A stretch of 64,000 nt of DNA from Verrucomicrobiales bacterium (GTDB lineage Bacteria; Verrucomicrobiota; Verrucomicrobiia; Verrucomicrobiales; DEV007), in assembly GCA_016795385.1 (NCBI GenBank), contig JAEUHI010000086.1, forward strand, positions 1 through 64,000. The letters are read 5' to 3'. The notes beneath the pieces were generated by a model, which saw only the letters and a list, made by a program, of their open reading frames with translations, was not told the DNA's origin and made no database searches. Positions 9,410 to 17,519 of the stretch are shown here, in pieces. Position 1 is the first letter of the stretch; each line of letters opens with the position of its first letter. Both the position numbers and the translations under genes were made by a program.

Positions 9410-10948
9410 CTACTTCGCCTTGGCCTTTCGGTTTTTCGGGGCTTTCGGAGCCTCCTCGGCGGGCGGAACAAGCCCGTCGTCCGGCTGGTCCCACATCCGC
9501 CACGGGTCGTCGTGCCGGCGCATTTCCTCGAGGAGAAGCGCCTTCATTTCCGCAAGCTTGCCGGCGTGTTCGGGATCTTCGGCGAGATCGCGCTGGTTTT
9601 CACCGGGTTTCACGCCGGTGAGAGCGACGACCGCGGGATCGTGGTGTTCGGTTAGGAACTCATCCGGATTTTCCGCGAGATTGAAGAGTTGCGTCTCGCG
9701 CACCTTCCCATCGAGCACGTCGTATTGGACCAGCTTCCAATCGCCTTTGCGGACACTGCGCATGCCCGGTTTCGTGCCGCCGTTGTAGACGCCGTAGAGC
9801 GTGTCGCGGACGGTTTTCCTTTCACCGGTGAGCACGGATTTGAAGCTAAGCCCTTCGTTCGTCGCCGGTGTGGGAATGCCCGCGAGATCGCAGACCGTGG
9901 CGAGGGTGTCGAGCAGGTAGAGGTTTCCCTCGGCCCGGGTGCCCGGTTTGATCCCGGGTCCTTTCACGAGATAGGGCACGCGCCAGGAATGCTCGTAGAG
10001 ATTTTGTTTCCCCATCAGGGCGTGACGCCCGATCGCGATGCCGTGATCGGAGGTGTAGAAGATGTAGGTGTTCTCCAGTTCGCCCATGGCTTCGAGCCGG
10101 TCGAGGACACGACCGATCTGGATGTCGATGTTCTCGACGCAGGCATACTCCCGACCGACCTCGTTGCGGATCGTGACGGCGTCGCGATTCTTCCAGACCC
10201 CGCTCACCGCAACCTCATCGCGGAGGCCGGGGTGACCGTGCTCGAAGGGATACTCGGGCAGCCAGTTGCGCGGCAGCGGCGGAGCCAAGGGATTCGCCGG
10301 AGGCAGGCTGTTCTCATCGGCGTGGTTGACCGCCCCATACTTTGCAAGCAGCTCCGGCGTCCCGTCGCGGGTGTCGTGGGGATGGGAAAAGCCGAAGTAG
10401 ATGAAGAAGGGATCGGCGTCCTTCGTCTCCTCGCGCGTCTTGAGATAATCAAGAACCTGCTCGGCGTGCCAGGCGCTGCCGGACTCATCGTCGCCACCGC
10501 GCTTCGAGGCATCGTGCCGCACGGTGAATTCCTTGTTCGCCGCTTCGTAGCTGTTGCCCTGCTTGCAGGTGCGCATCGTGTCGTAACCGGCGCGATTGAA
10601 GACGGCGGGGATCGTCTCTTTCTCGAGGTTCGGCGGGCAATGCGTCTTCGCGAGCGGACCGATCGGCAGGTGCCAGATCGTGCGGCCCGACATGATCATG
10701 TGCCGCGAAGGCGTGCAGACCGCGCCTACGAAGCCTCCCATGTGATAGGCGCGGTCGATCACGATGCCTTCGGCGGCGATGCGGTCGAGATTCGGCGTGG
10801 AGAGCGGCGAGGCCGGATCGTAAATCTTCAGGTCGAAGGGCGCCTGATCATCGACGAGGATAAAAAGGAAATTCGGGCGCTTTTCCGCGGCTTCAGCGTA
10901 AGCGAGCGCGGAGAGAGAAAGCGCGAAGAGCAGGACGGGGAGTTTCAT
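9410..10948 (-). CDS. Secreted sulfatase (formylglycine type)
   Basis: A 512-residue arylsulfatase-family enzyme with an N-terminal signal peptide (cleavage near AYAEA) and the metal-binding LVDDQ at 31-35. The formylglycine motif is CTPSR, with the modified cysteine at residue 78. Later come the sulfatase blocks SDHGIAIGRH and NLYEHSWRVPY, and the C-terminal region GDWKLVQYDV. These enzymes hydrolyse sulfate esters of glycans or small molecules in the periplasm. The substrate is not readable here; the KxLFNLxxDPxE-like tail (QLFNLAENPDE) fits the family. It needs a formylglycine-generating enzyme; the only related domain in the window is the NirV-like fusion, which probably does something else. 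It appears to stand alone. Confidence 0.85.
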   Translation of the reverse strand: MKLPVLLFALSLSALAYAEAAEKRPNFLFILVDDQAPFDLKIYDPASPLSTPNLDRIAAEGIVIDRAYHMGGFVGAVCTPSRHMIMSGRTIWHLPIGPLAKTHCPPNLEKETIPAVFNRAGYDTMRTCKQGNSYEAANKEFTVRHDASKRGGDDESGSAWHAEQVLDYLKTREETKDADPFFIYFGFSHPHDTRDGTPELLAKYGAVNHADENSLPPANPLAPPLPRNWLPEYPFEHGHPGLRDEVAVSGVWKNRDAVTIRNEVGREYACVENIDIQIGRVLDRLEAMGELENTYIFYTSDHGIAIGRHALMGKQNLYEHSWRVPYLVKGPGIKPGTRAEGNLYLLDTLATVCDLAGIPTPATNEGLSFKSVLTGERKTVRDTLYGVYNGGTKPGMRSVRKGDWKLVQYDVLDGKVRETQLFNLAENPDEFLTEHHDPAVVALTGVKPGENQRDLAEDPEHAGKLAEMKALLLEEMRRHDDPWRMWDQPDDGLVPPAEEAPKAPKNRKAKAK

Positions 10949-11019
10949 CTATCGGGATGGTAGGGTAAGCTGAACAGGCAGTGAAGAAAAAACATCTCAT
11001 CCGCTTGCATCACACTCCC

Positions 11020-11119
11020 GCATCCGCGCTCATCTGCGGGAGCAAAGCGAATCTGCGGACATCTGCGTTCTTCTCTTTCAACGCGGATGGGCGCGGATGG
11101 CCGCGGATTTTCGCAGATG
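11020..11119. repeat. Intergenic GCGGAT-rich repeat with dyad symmetry
   Basis: A gene-free interval with many short GCGGAT and ATCTGCG blocks. CATCTGCG at 11060-11067 is the reverse complement of CGCAGATG at 11112-11119, and GCGGATGG occurs twice in tandem around 11083-11100. The pattern is like dispersed intergenic palindromes of the phylum. Short reading frames in it are not credible genes. Confidence 0.45.
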
Positions 11120-11137
11120 CAGGAAGCCTGCCTCACG

Positions 11138-11956
11138 TCAAAACGCCCGTCCGAGAAATTCCCACACCGCTGCCTGCACATCCCGGAACCCGCGCCCCTG
11201 GGGGATCAGATACATGGGAGAGAAAATCATCGGCCCTGAGCGGAAGTCGGACGGCACAGGGATCATCTCGAGCCCTTGTGCCTTGGCTTCGTCGAGAGCA
11301 CGAGGCAGATGGGAGGCCGAGGTGCCGAGGCCGATGCGCTTCCATTCGGGATGTTGCTTGGCCAGCTCGGCGACCGCGGCAAGTTCCTCGCTCGTATTGC
11401 GGGGCTCGGGGACTTCGACGATGCGCTCAGCGGGGATGCCCATGGCCTGCCAGAGCAGCGAAGTCTCGCGGGACAGGAGACGGTCAGCATGGTCTTCCGT
11501 GATCGAACGCCCTGTCGTGATGAGCGTGCCAACGAGTCCTTCACTGAAAAGCACCGCCGGTCGGGTGATGCGATCGCCGTGGTTTCCCAAGGCAGGACGA
11601 CCCTCCGGGGACATGGCCGTGCCGCCGCCGAGGACGACGAGGGCGTCGAGCTTTTCCGCCGGTTGCTCGAGTGCGAAAAACGGCTTCTCAAGGATCCTGA
11701 GCAACCACACGCCGAGGTAGGGACTCCCGGCCAACGAGTAGGCGGCGAAAAACAAAAGAGTGAAGATCCTCGTCGATTTCGCCAACCCCGGCCACATCAG
11801 CGCGACAAACAGAACCAGCCATAGAAATCCCGCTGGCATGAGGAGGTGCGCGATGACCTTTTTCGCAATCAACGAGTCGCCGCTCACGGCGACAAGGAGG
11901 ACGATCAAAAACAGGGTCGCCCAGAGGGGGCGGAAGCGGCGCAGGCGGGATTTCAT
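11138..11956 (-). CDS. YdcF/ElyC/SanA-family membrane protein (DUF218)
   Basis: A 272-residue protein. Three hydrophobic segments in the first 95 residues (LWATLFLIVLLVAV; LLMPAGFLWLVLFVALM; IFTLLFFAAYSLAG) are followed by a soluble DUF218 domain: DALVVLGGG near 107, GLVGTLITTGRS, EPRNTSEEL near 190 and a C-terminal SASHLPRA block. The E. coli relatives ElyC and SanA affect envelope integrity and peptidoglycan or lipid-carrier metabolism; the biochemical activity is not established. It is a monocistronic minus-strand gene, divergent from the small exported protein at 12143. Size and topology match ElyC. Confidence 0.8.
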   Translation of the reverse strand: MKSRLRRFRPLWATLFLIVLLVAVSGDSLIAKKVIAHLLMPAGFLWLVLFVALMWPGLAKSTRIFTLLFFAAYSLAGSPYLGVWLLRILEKPFFALEQPAEKLDALVVLGGGTAMSPEGRPALGNHGDRITRPAVLFSEGLVGTLITTGRSITEDHADRLLSRETSLLWQAMGIPAERIVEVPEPRNTSEELAAVAELAKQHPEWKRIGLGTSASHLPRALDEAKAQGLEMIPVPSDFRSGPMIFSPMYLIPQGRGFRDVQAAVWEFLGRAF

Positions 11957-12142
11957 GGGGACGTCGGAGCAAGGAGCTTACGCGGATTCCAGCCGTTTTT
12001 TACAAGGAAATGAAGATCCGTTGAAAATCGGGACGATCCCTCCTGAGACCCAACCCTCTTGACTCCCGGACTGAACCCGGTACGGCTTCCCGTTCGTATC
12101 GGCATTTGAATCCCCATCCCCTCTCGATTAAAATCCCGCGCC

Positions 12143-12691
12143 ATGAAATCCAACCTCGCCATTCTCACCGCCGCTCTCCTTGCCCTCCCCTTTGTCCCGG
12201 TCCGGGCCGAAGAGGATGCGATCAAGGTCAGTGAATTCACCTTTACCTACGGCAAACCCTGGGTGCGCCAACAGGCCGCCAGCTCGATGCGGGCCGGTCA
12301 ATTCCTCTACGACCACGCCGACGAGAGCCTCACCGACACCGAGCTGGTCATCTTCTTCTTCGGTGCGGGCGGAGGCGGTGGCATCCAGGCGAACATCGAC
12401 CGCTGGCTCGGCCAGTTCGAAGGCGCCCCCGAGTCGAAGACCGAAGAAAAGGAAATGGGCGGTAAAAAAGTGACGCTCCTCACCGCCAAGGGCACCTACC
12501 TCGAGACGATGGCCGGTGCCGGTCCGTTCTCGGGAGCTCCCAAAACGCCGAAGCCCGATTACACGATGCTCGCCGCGATCCTCCCCAGCGAGCAAGGTGA
12601 CGTCTTCATCAAGGTGACCGGTCCGACGAAATCGGTCGAGGCGATGCGCGAGGCCTTCGACGCCTTCATCGCCAGCCCCTTCAAGCAGTGA
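12143..12691 (+). CDS. Exported protein of unknown function
   Basis: A 182-residue protein with a standard signal peptide (cleavage near PVRAEE). The mature part is a compact alpha/beta domain: FTFTYGKPWVRQ near 32, a Gly run in FFFGAGGGGG near 75, KGTYLETM near 117 and a final helix EAMREAFDAFI. I know similar exported proteins from Planctomycetes and Verrucomicrobia but no function. It is a single gene with about 185 bases of upstream intergenic DNA and is convergent with the LysR gene. Confidence 0.65.
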   Translation: MKSNLAILTAALLALPFVPVRAEEDAIKVSEFTFTYGKPWVRQQAASSMRAGQFLYDHADESLTDTELVIFFFGAGGGGGIQANIDRWLGQFEGAPESKTEEKEMGGKKVTLLTAKGTYLETMAGAGPFSGAPKTPKPDYTMLAAILPSEQGDVFIKVTGPTKSVEAMREAFDAFIASPFKQ

Positions 12692-12709
12692 GGGTCCGCG
12701 GAGAAACGC

Positions 12710-13609
12710 TCACGCGCTCTTCTCCTCTTCCCGTTTTTCTTTGAGCAAGGCGATCATCTCCCGCATCGCGGGGGTGATCGCCTTGGTGCGTCGGCGCACG
12801 ATGCCGAGGGGACGCCACACGAATTTCCCGTTGATGGGAATGCGCACGAGGGTGCCGGCCTTCACCTCCGATTGCACGCTCTCCCCCGGCACGATGGAAA
12901 GAGCGTTCTCGATGAGGACGCCCCGTTTCACGGTCTCGATATTGTCGAATTCGACGACCTCCTTCACCGACACCCCGGCCTGCACGAACATCGCGTCGAT
13001 CGCCTTCCGCGTCGGCAGATCGGGCTCGAAGGAGATGAACCGCTGTCCGTCGATCGCCTTCAGGTCGAGCGAGGTTTTCCGGGCGAGCGGGTGCCCCGGC
13101 GGACAGATGACGACGAGGCGGTCGCGCCAGGCCGGCTCGATCTCGACGCCCTTGCGCTCCTGCGGATAAGCGACGAGCCCGAGGTCGGCGAGGTTTTCCG
13201 AAACATCGGCGTAGACCTGGTTCGACCGGCGGTAGTGCACCTGCAGATCGACCTCGGGAAACCTGCGGCGGAATTCCTCGAGATAGGGAGGCAGTTCGTG
13301 AAAGCCGATGCTGTAAACCGTCGCGATCGTGAGTGGCCCCGCCACGACATCGCGCATTTTGCCGAGATCCTGCTCGATGCGCTGATACGCCTCGAGAATG
13401 CGCTGGGCTGCCCGAAGGAAGGCCTCGCCCTCCGGGGTAACGGAGAAATTCCGCCGCCCCCGCTCGACGAGGGTGACACCGTAACGTTCCTCGAGGGTGC
13501 GGATCTGCTGGCTCACCGCGCTCTGGCTGATCCCGTTGCGCGCCGCCGCCTCGGAGAAGCTCGCCGTATCGACGAGGTCGCAGAAGACCTGGAAGGTTTC
13601 GATGTGCAT
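12710..13609 (-). CDS. LysR-family transcriptional regulator
   Basis: A 299-residue regulator. An N-terminal winged helix-turn-helix (residues 1-60) has the typical SFSEAAARNGISQSAVSQQI recognition helix, followed by the linker helix and a periplasmic-binding-like effector domain (about 90-295; GPLTIATVYSIG, ERAL-like LIENALSIVPG). The ATG at 13609 gives the usual LysR start; the in-frame extension to 13702 is an arginine-rich artefact. It starts 7 bases after the dacB stop on the same strand, so the two may be cotranscribed, which is unusual for a LysR gene. Effector and targets are unknown. Confidence 0.85.
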   Translation of the reverse strand: MHIETFQVFCDLVDTASFSEAAARNGISQSAVSQQIRTLEERYGVTLVERGRRNFSVTPEGEAFLRAAQRILEAYQRIEQDLGKMRDVVAGPLTIATVYSIGFHELPPYLEEFRRRFPEVDLQVHYRRSNQVYADVSENLADLGLVAYPQERKGVEIEPAWRDRLVVICPPGHPLARKTSLDLKAIDGQRFISFEPDLPTRKAIDAMFVQAGVSVKEVVEFDNIETVKRGVLIENALSIVPGESVQSEVKAGTLVRIPINGKFVWRPLGIVRRRTKAITPAMREMIALLKEKREEEKSA

Positions 13610-13616
13610 GACGGGA

Positions 13617-15194
13617 TCACTCTCCGGCGGGACTTTTTTCGGTGGAGAGGGGTTCGTCTTTTTCCTCCGCCGCCTCCTCCGGCACTTCTTCCCCGGCCTC
13701 ACCTAACAAAGCGCCAAAAACCGCACCCTGGATTTCATTGACCTCGCCGCCGCTCGCGTAGTGGTTCATCATCAGGGCAAAGGCGAGGCGTCCCTGATCC
13801 GTCTCAACCAGTCCGGCATAGGATCGGACCGCGGACATCGCCCCGGCCTTGAAGCGGATCGCACCGCCCGCGGTGGCGAGCAGGGAATCGACATACAACC
13901 CGCCGGCCGGCCCGGTCGCGGCCAGATGCTGGAGATGCGCGAGCATCCGCGGGGTGATGTGATCGGCGCGGGCGAGCCCCGAGCCATCGACGAGACGGAG
14001 TCCGGCGAGGTCGAGCCCCCGTTGCTCCCAGTGGCGGCGGACCACTTCCTCCGGCGGCATCGCCGCCTGCACCCCGAGCATGCGGTAAAGGCACTCGGTC
14101 TCGTGATTGTCGGAGGTGGCGTGGATGCTCTTCACGATCTCGATGAGCGGAGGAGAATCATGCACCAGCAACTCGTCGGCGATGACAGGCACGGGTTCCT
14201 CTTTCAAAAACAAGTCTCCCGACCCATGGGCCTCCCCTTCGACGAAGATCCCCGCCGCCAGCAGAGCGAGACGCAGGTGATGCGCCGCGAAGCGCTCCGG
14301 ATCCGGCACCGCTCCCGTGACGCTGAATTCCTCACCCATCGGCACGGTACCGCGAAAATGCATCACGCCGGTCCGCTCGCCTCCATGGATGACGACGCCA
14401 TCGCCGGAGCCTTCGCCTGCCGTGGTCGTTTCATTCCAATAGACCACGCCGGGAATCTCCGGGAGAGCACCGACAAAAGCGGCGGGATCCCCCTCTTTCT
14501 CCCCGGGAGCAAAGACCGCGGCAAAACGATTGTGTTCGAGATTCAAACCGGAGACCGGACTGCCATAACCGTTGCCGATGTCGCCCCAGTTCCAGAAATC
14601 CGCGAAAATCGATCCCGGAAAAAAGCGTCCGTCGCCAATGACCCGCCCCGGGATCGTGGTGACACCCGCTTCGGCGAGCCCCTTGGCCCAAGCCTCAAGA
14701 TCGGAATAGGAGAGCATCGGATCGCCGCCTCCCAGGAGAATGAGATCGGCCTGCGTTTTGGGCGCGCCCTCGGCCGGGGCACTCACTCCGAGCCGCGTCT
14801 GGAAGCGGAATTCGGGACCCAGCACTTCGAGCGCGGTGGCGGTGGTGAGCGTTTTCAACGAGGACGCCGGGATCTGCGCGAGGTCGCCACGCCTTTCATA
14901 AAGCGTCTCGCCATCCGGTCCGATCAGACAAAACCCGAGCACGGCCCCCTGCATCCCGGGCATCGCTTCGCCCGCATCGAGCGCCGCCTCGATCGCGACG
15001 ATCCGGGGATCCGGTGCCGGAACGGGATCCGGGGCGGGCTCCAAGGGTTCGGGCTCGACGGGGGGAACGGGAGGGACTTCGGGCGCGACCACTGGCACCA
15101 CCGGTTCGGGCGACGTGGCGGCCTTGCGAACCAGCAGGCCGGTCAGCACAAGCAGGGCGATCGAAAGAGCGGCGATGACGAGATTTTTGACCAT
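13617..15194 (-). CDS. dacB: D-alanyl-D-alanine carboxypeptidase/endopeptidase (S13, PBP4-like)
   Basis: A 525-residue penicillin-binding protein anchored by an N-terminal membrane helix (residues 5-21), followed by a Pro/Glu-rich periplasmic linker (28-63). The active-site SxxK is SSLK at 111-114 and the SxN motif is SDN within TSDNHETE near 340. The third motif reads KAG, not KTG (FKAGAMSAV), a conservative departure. S13 enzymes trim or cleave peptidoglycan cross-links. The C-terminal 25 residues are acidic. It is the first gene of a likely two-gene unit with the LysR gene and is divergent from the propeller gene at 15344. Confidence 0.85.
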   Translation of the reverse strand: MVKNLVIAALSIALLVLTGLLVRKAATSPEPVVPVVAPEVPPVPPVEPEPLEPAPDPVPAPDPRIVAIEAALDAGEAMPGMQGAVLGFCLIGPDGETLYERRGDLAQIPASSLKTLTTATALEVLGPEFRFQTRLGVSAPAEGAPKTQADLILLGGGDPMLSYSDLEAWAKGLAEAGVTTIPGRVIGDGRFFPGSIFADFWNWGDIGNGYGSPVSGLNLEHNRFAAVFAPGEKEGDPAAFVGALPEIPGVVYWNETTTAGEGSGDGVVIHGGERTGVMHFRGTVPMGEEFSVTGAVPDPERFAAHHLRLALLAAGIFVEGEAHGSGDLFLKEEPVPVIADELLVHDSPPLIEIVKSIHATSDNHETECLYRMLGVQAAMPPEEVVRRHWEQRGLDLAGLRLVDGSGLARADHITPRMLAHLQHLAATGPAGGLYVDSLLATAGGAIRFKAGAMSAVRSYAGLVETDQGRLAFALMMNHYASGGEVNEIQGAVFGALLGEAGEEVPEEAAEEKDEPLSTEKSPAGE

Positions 15195-15343
15195 CGCCGC
15201 ATCCTAGCCCAGCGGCCCGGCTCCCGCATCGGAAAACGTGCCGGTCTCTTCCTTCCCGTCCCCACCCGATCACGCCCCGCTTTGATCTTGCGCGGCCCCG
15301 GCCTTTCCGGCACCTTGGCGGCCTCAATCGAAATCCCCATTCC

Positions 15344-16591
15344 ATGCGCCTGCGATCCCTGCTCGTTCTCTTCACGCTGATTTGTTTCTCTGCCGGAGAG
15401 GCCCAGGAATGGACCCGGTTCCGAGGTCCCGATGGCACGGGCATCGGCCGCATGACGGGGCTGAAATCGCAGCTCAGCGAGGCCGACTACGCCTGGTCGG
15501 TAAAGCTCGACGGACTCGGCCATTCCTCGCCGGTGCTCTGGGGTGAAAAGCTTTTTCTCACCATCGCCGCGGCCGATGGCACGAAACGCCGCGTCGAGTG
15601 CTACGACGCCGCCTCGGGCAAAAAGAACTGGACCTGGGATGCGCCGGTGGAGACGCACCACCTCCACAAATTCAACACCTTCGCTTCCTCGACCCCGACC
15701 GTCGATGCCGATCGCGTCTACATCGCCTGGGGCTCCGGACAACGCACCGAGGCGGTCGCGCTCGATCACTCGGGCAAGGAGATTTGGAAACGCGAGTGGC
15801 CCGAGTTCACTTCCGACCATGGCTTCGGTGCCTCGCCCATCCTCGCCGACGGCGTTCTCATCCTCCACACCGACTCGGTCGAGAAGAAGAAGAGCTTCGT
15901 GATGGGGCTCGACCCCGCCACGGGCAAGTCGCTCTGGGAAGTCGAGCGTGTCACCGAAGGGGCCGAGGAAAAACACCTGACCGCTTACAACACGCCCGTC
16001 GCGATCACCGTCGAGGGACGGACGATGGTCGTGGTGCTGCAGACCAACGATGGATGGAAAGGACTCGATCCCAAAACCGGCGAAGTCCTCTGGTCCTTCG
16101 ACGGTGAATACACCCAGCGCAGCGTCGGCTCGATCGCCTACGGGAACGGCCTCGTCTTCGCGACCTTCGGATCCGGCTCGCAGGGGCGTGACGGCGTCGC
16201 TCTCCGTCCCAAAGCCTCGGGCGACCCCGAGGTGGCCTACAAGCTGGGCCTCGGCGACGGCCTCGGCTACGTGCCCACGCCGCTCTACTTCGAGGGAAAG
16301 CTCTACGTCTGGGTCGACTCCGGCATTCTCACCTGCATGGATGCGGCGACCGGCAAAGGCATCTACCGCGAGCGCGTCGGCGGCAATTTCTTCGCCTCGC
16401 CCATCGTCGCCGATGGGAAGATCATCGCTCTCAGCCGCGAGGGAGAGCTCGTCATGGCGAAGCCGGGCGACACCTTCGAGATCCTCGGACGCAGCAAGAT
16501 CGGTGAAGGTGCCAGCGCCACCCCTGCGGTCGCGAACAACCGCCTCTATCTCCGCACCGATTCGCATCTGATCTGCGTGGCAGGCTCGTGA
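15344..16591 (+). CDS. Secreted PQQ-like beta-propeller protein
   Basis: A 415-residue protein with a signal peptide ending near GEAQ. The mature part starts with the EWTRFRGPDGTGI block that opens many PVC propeller proteins. Repeated blades carry A-x-D/D-x-x-T-G-K signatures (DAASGKKNWTWD, DPATGKSLWEVE, DPKTGEVLWSF, DAATGKGIYRE). The fold is that of BamB/PQQ enzymes, but I see no catalytic or quinone-binding set, so a structural or binding role is as likely as an enzymatic one. The stop is one base before panC, so the two may share a transcript. Confidence 0.75.
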   Translation: MRLRSLLVLFTLICFSAGEAQEWTRFRGPDGTGIGRMTGLKSQLSEADYAWSVKLDGLGHSSPVLWGEKLFLTIAAADGTKRRVECYDAASGKKNWTWDAPVETHHLHKFNTFASSTPTVDADRVYIAWGSGQRTEAVALDHSGKEIWKREWPEFTSDHGFGASPILADGVLILHTDSVEKKKSFVMGLDPATGKSLWEVERVTEGAEEKHLTAYNTPVAITVEGRTMVVVLQTNDGWKGLDPKTGEVLWSFDGEYTQRSVGSIAYGNGLVFATFGSGSQGRDGVALRPKASGDPEVAYKLGLGDGLGYVPTPLYFEGKLYVWVDSGILTCMDAATGKGIYRERVGGNFFASPIVADGKIIALSREGELVMAKPGDTFEILGRSKIGEGASATPAVANNRLYLRTDSHLICVAGS

Positions 16592-16592
16592 G

Positions 16593-17447
16593 ATGGACGT
16601 CCTCCCTGACAAAACCACCTTGCGCCATTGGCACTCGGCGCACCGCGACCGGCCGCGTGTGCTCGTTCCCACCATGGGGGCGCTCCACCGCGGCCACACC
16701 AGCCTCTTCGACCGGGCCCGCATCGAAGCCGAACGGATCGGTGGCGAAGTGATCGCGACGATCTTTGTGAATCCGACCCAGTTCGGTCCACACGAGGATT
16801 TCGAGGCCTACCCGCGTCCGCTCGAGGCGGACCTCGCGCTCTGCCGCGCACACGGTGTCGATGCCGTCTTCACTCCGTTGGCGCAAGACATGTATGCGCC
16901 CGACCGCTCCATCATCGTCTCCGAAAGCCGCCTTTCCACGACGCTCTGCGGGGCGAGTCGTCCCGGTCACTTCGATGGGGTCTGCACCGTCGTGGCGAAG
17001 CTCTTTCTCCTCGCCCGACCGGTCCTGGCGGTCTTTGGCGAGAAGGATTTCCAACAGCTCGCGGTGATCCGTCGGATGGTGCGCGATCTCGATTTTCCCA
17101 TCGGAATCATCGGTGCGCCGACCGTGCGCGAGGAAGACAGGCTCGCTCTCAGTTCGCGGAATGTCTACCTCTCCCCGGAAGAGCGTGCCCAGGCCCCGGT
17201 CCTGCAGCGCGCCCTCGCCGCCACGGCACGCGGGATCGCTTCGGGCGGACTCGCCACCCCGGAGGCGGCCCGCGCCCATTTCCTGAGCGCCTTCGCCGAT
17301 GCCACTCTCGCGAGGCTCGATTACTTCGAGATCGTCGATGCCTCGACCCTGGAGCCGCTGGAAAGCTTCGGTGCGAACGAACCCCGTCTGCTCGCCGCCG
17401 CGTTCTTCGGGAAGACACGGTTGATTGACAACGTGGGGGTTTCCTAA
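16593..17447 (+). CDS. panC: Pantoate--beta-alanine ligase
   Basis: A 284-residue cytosolic enzyme joining pantoate and beta-alanine with ATP to give pantothenate, the precursor of coenzyme A. The HIGH-like motif is MGALHRGH (28-35). The adenylate-site blocks FVNPTQFG near 55, GEKDFQQL near 150 and the KMSKS-like RLALSSRNVYL near 183 are all present. Length is normal. The DNA word CCTGACAAA falls in its first codons (Pro-Asp-Lys). panB and panD are not in the window, so the pathway is scattered. Next is nadB, 72 bases downstream. Confidence 0.95.
   Translation: MDVLPDKTTLRHWHSAHRDRPRVLVPTMGALHRGHTSLFDRARIEAERIGGEVIATIFVNPTQFGPHEDFEAYPRPLEADLALCRAHGVDAVFTPLAQDMYAPDRSIIVSESRLSTTLCGASRPGHFDGVCTVVAKLFLLARPVLAVFGEKDFQQLAVIRRMVRDLDFPIGIIGAPTVREEDRLALSSRNVYLSPEERAQAPVLQRALAATARGIASGGLATPEAARAHFLSAFADATLARLDYFEIVDASTLEPLESFGANEPRLLAAAFFGKTRLIDNVGVS
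16605..16613 (+). repeat. CCTGACAAA word, site 2
   Basis: Exact copy at codons 5-7 of panC (Pro-Asp-Lys phase), continued as ACCACC. Confidence 0.7.
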
Positions 17448-17519
17448 GTCCATCGCATCCGCCTTCCCACCGCGAATTACCGGTTTACTTTCCCCGGTTT
17501 CTCATCGTAAAGCAGTCCA

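Noticed and set aside
9410..10948. Pairing of the sulfatase with the NirV-like domain as its formylglycine-generating enzyme
   Set aside because: The FGE-like domain is in the nirK operon, is fused to SCO1 and is 48 kb away; a copper-assembly role fits better.
10945..11181. Minus-strand 78-codon frame upstream of the sulfatase
   Set aside because: It lies in the GCGGAT-rich repeat and contains the typical spurious translation of such repeats.
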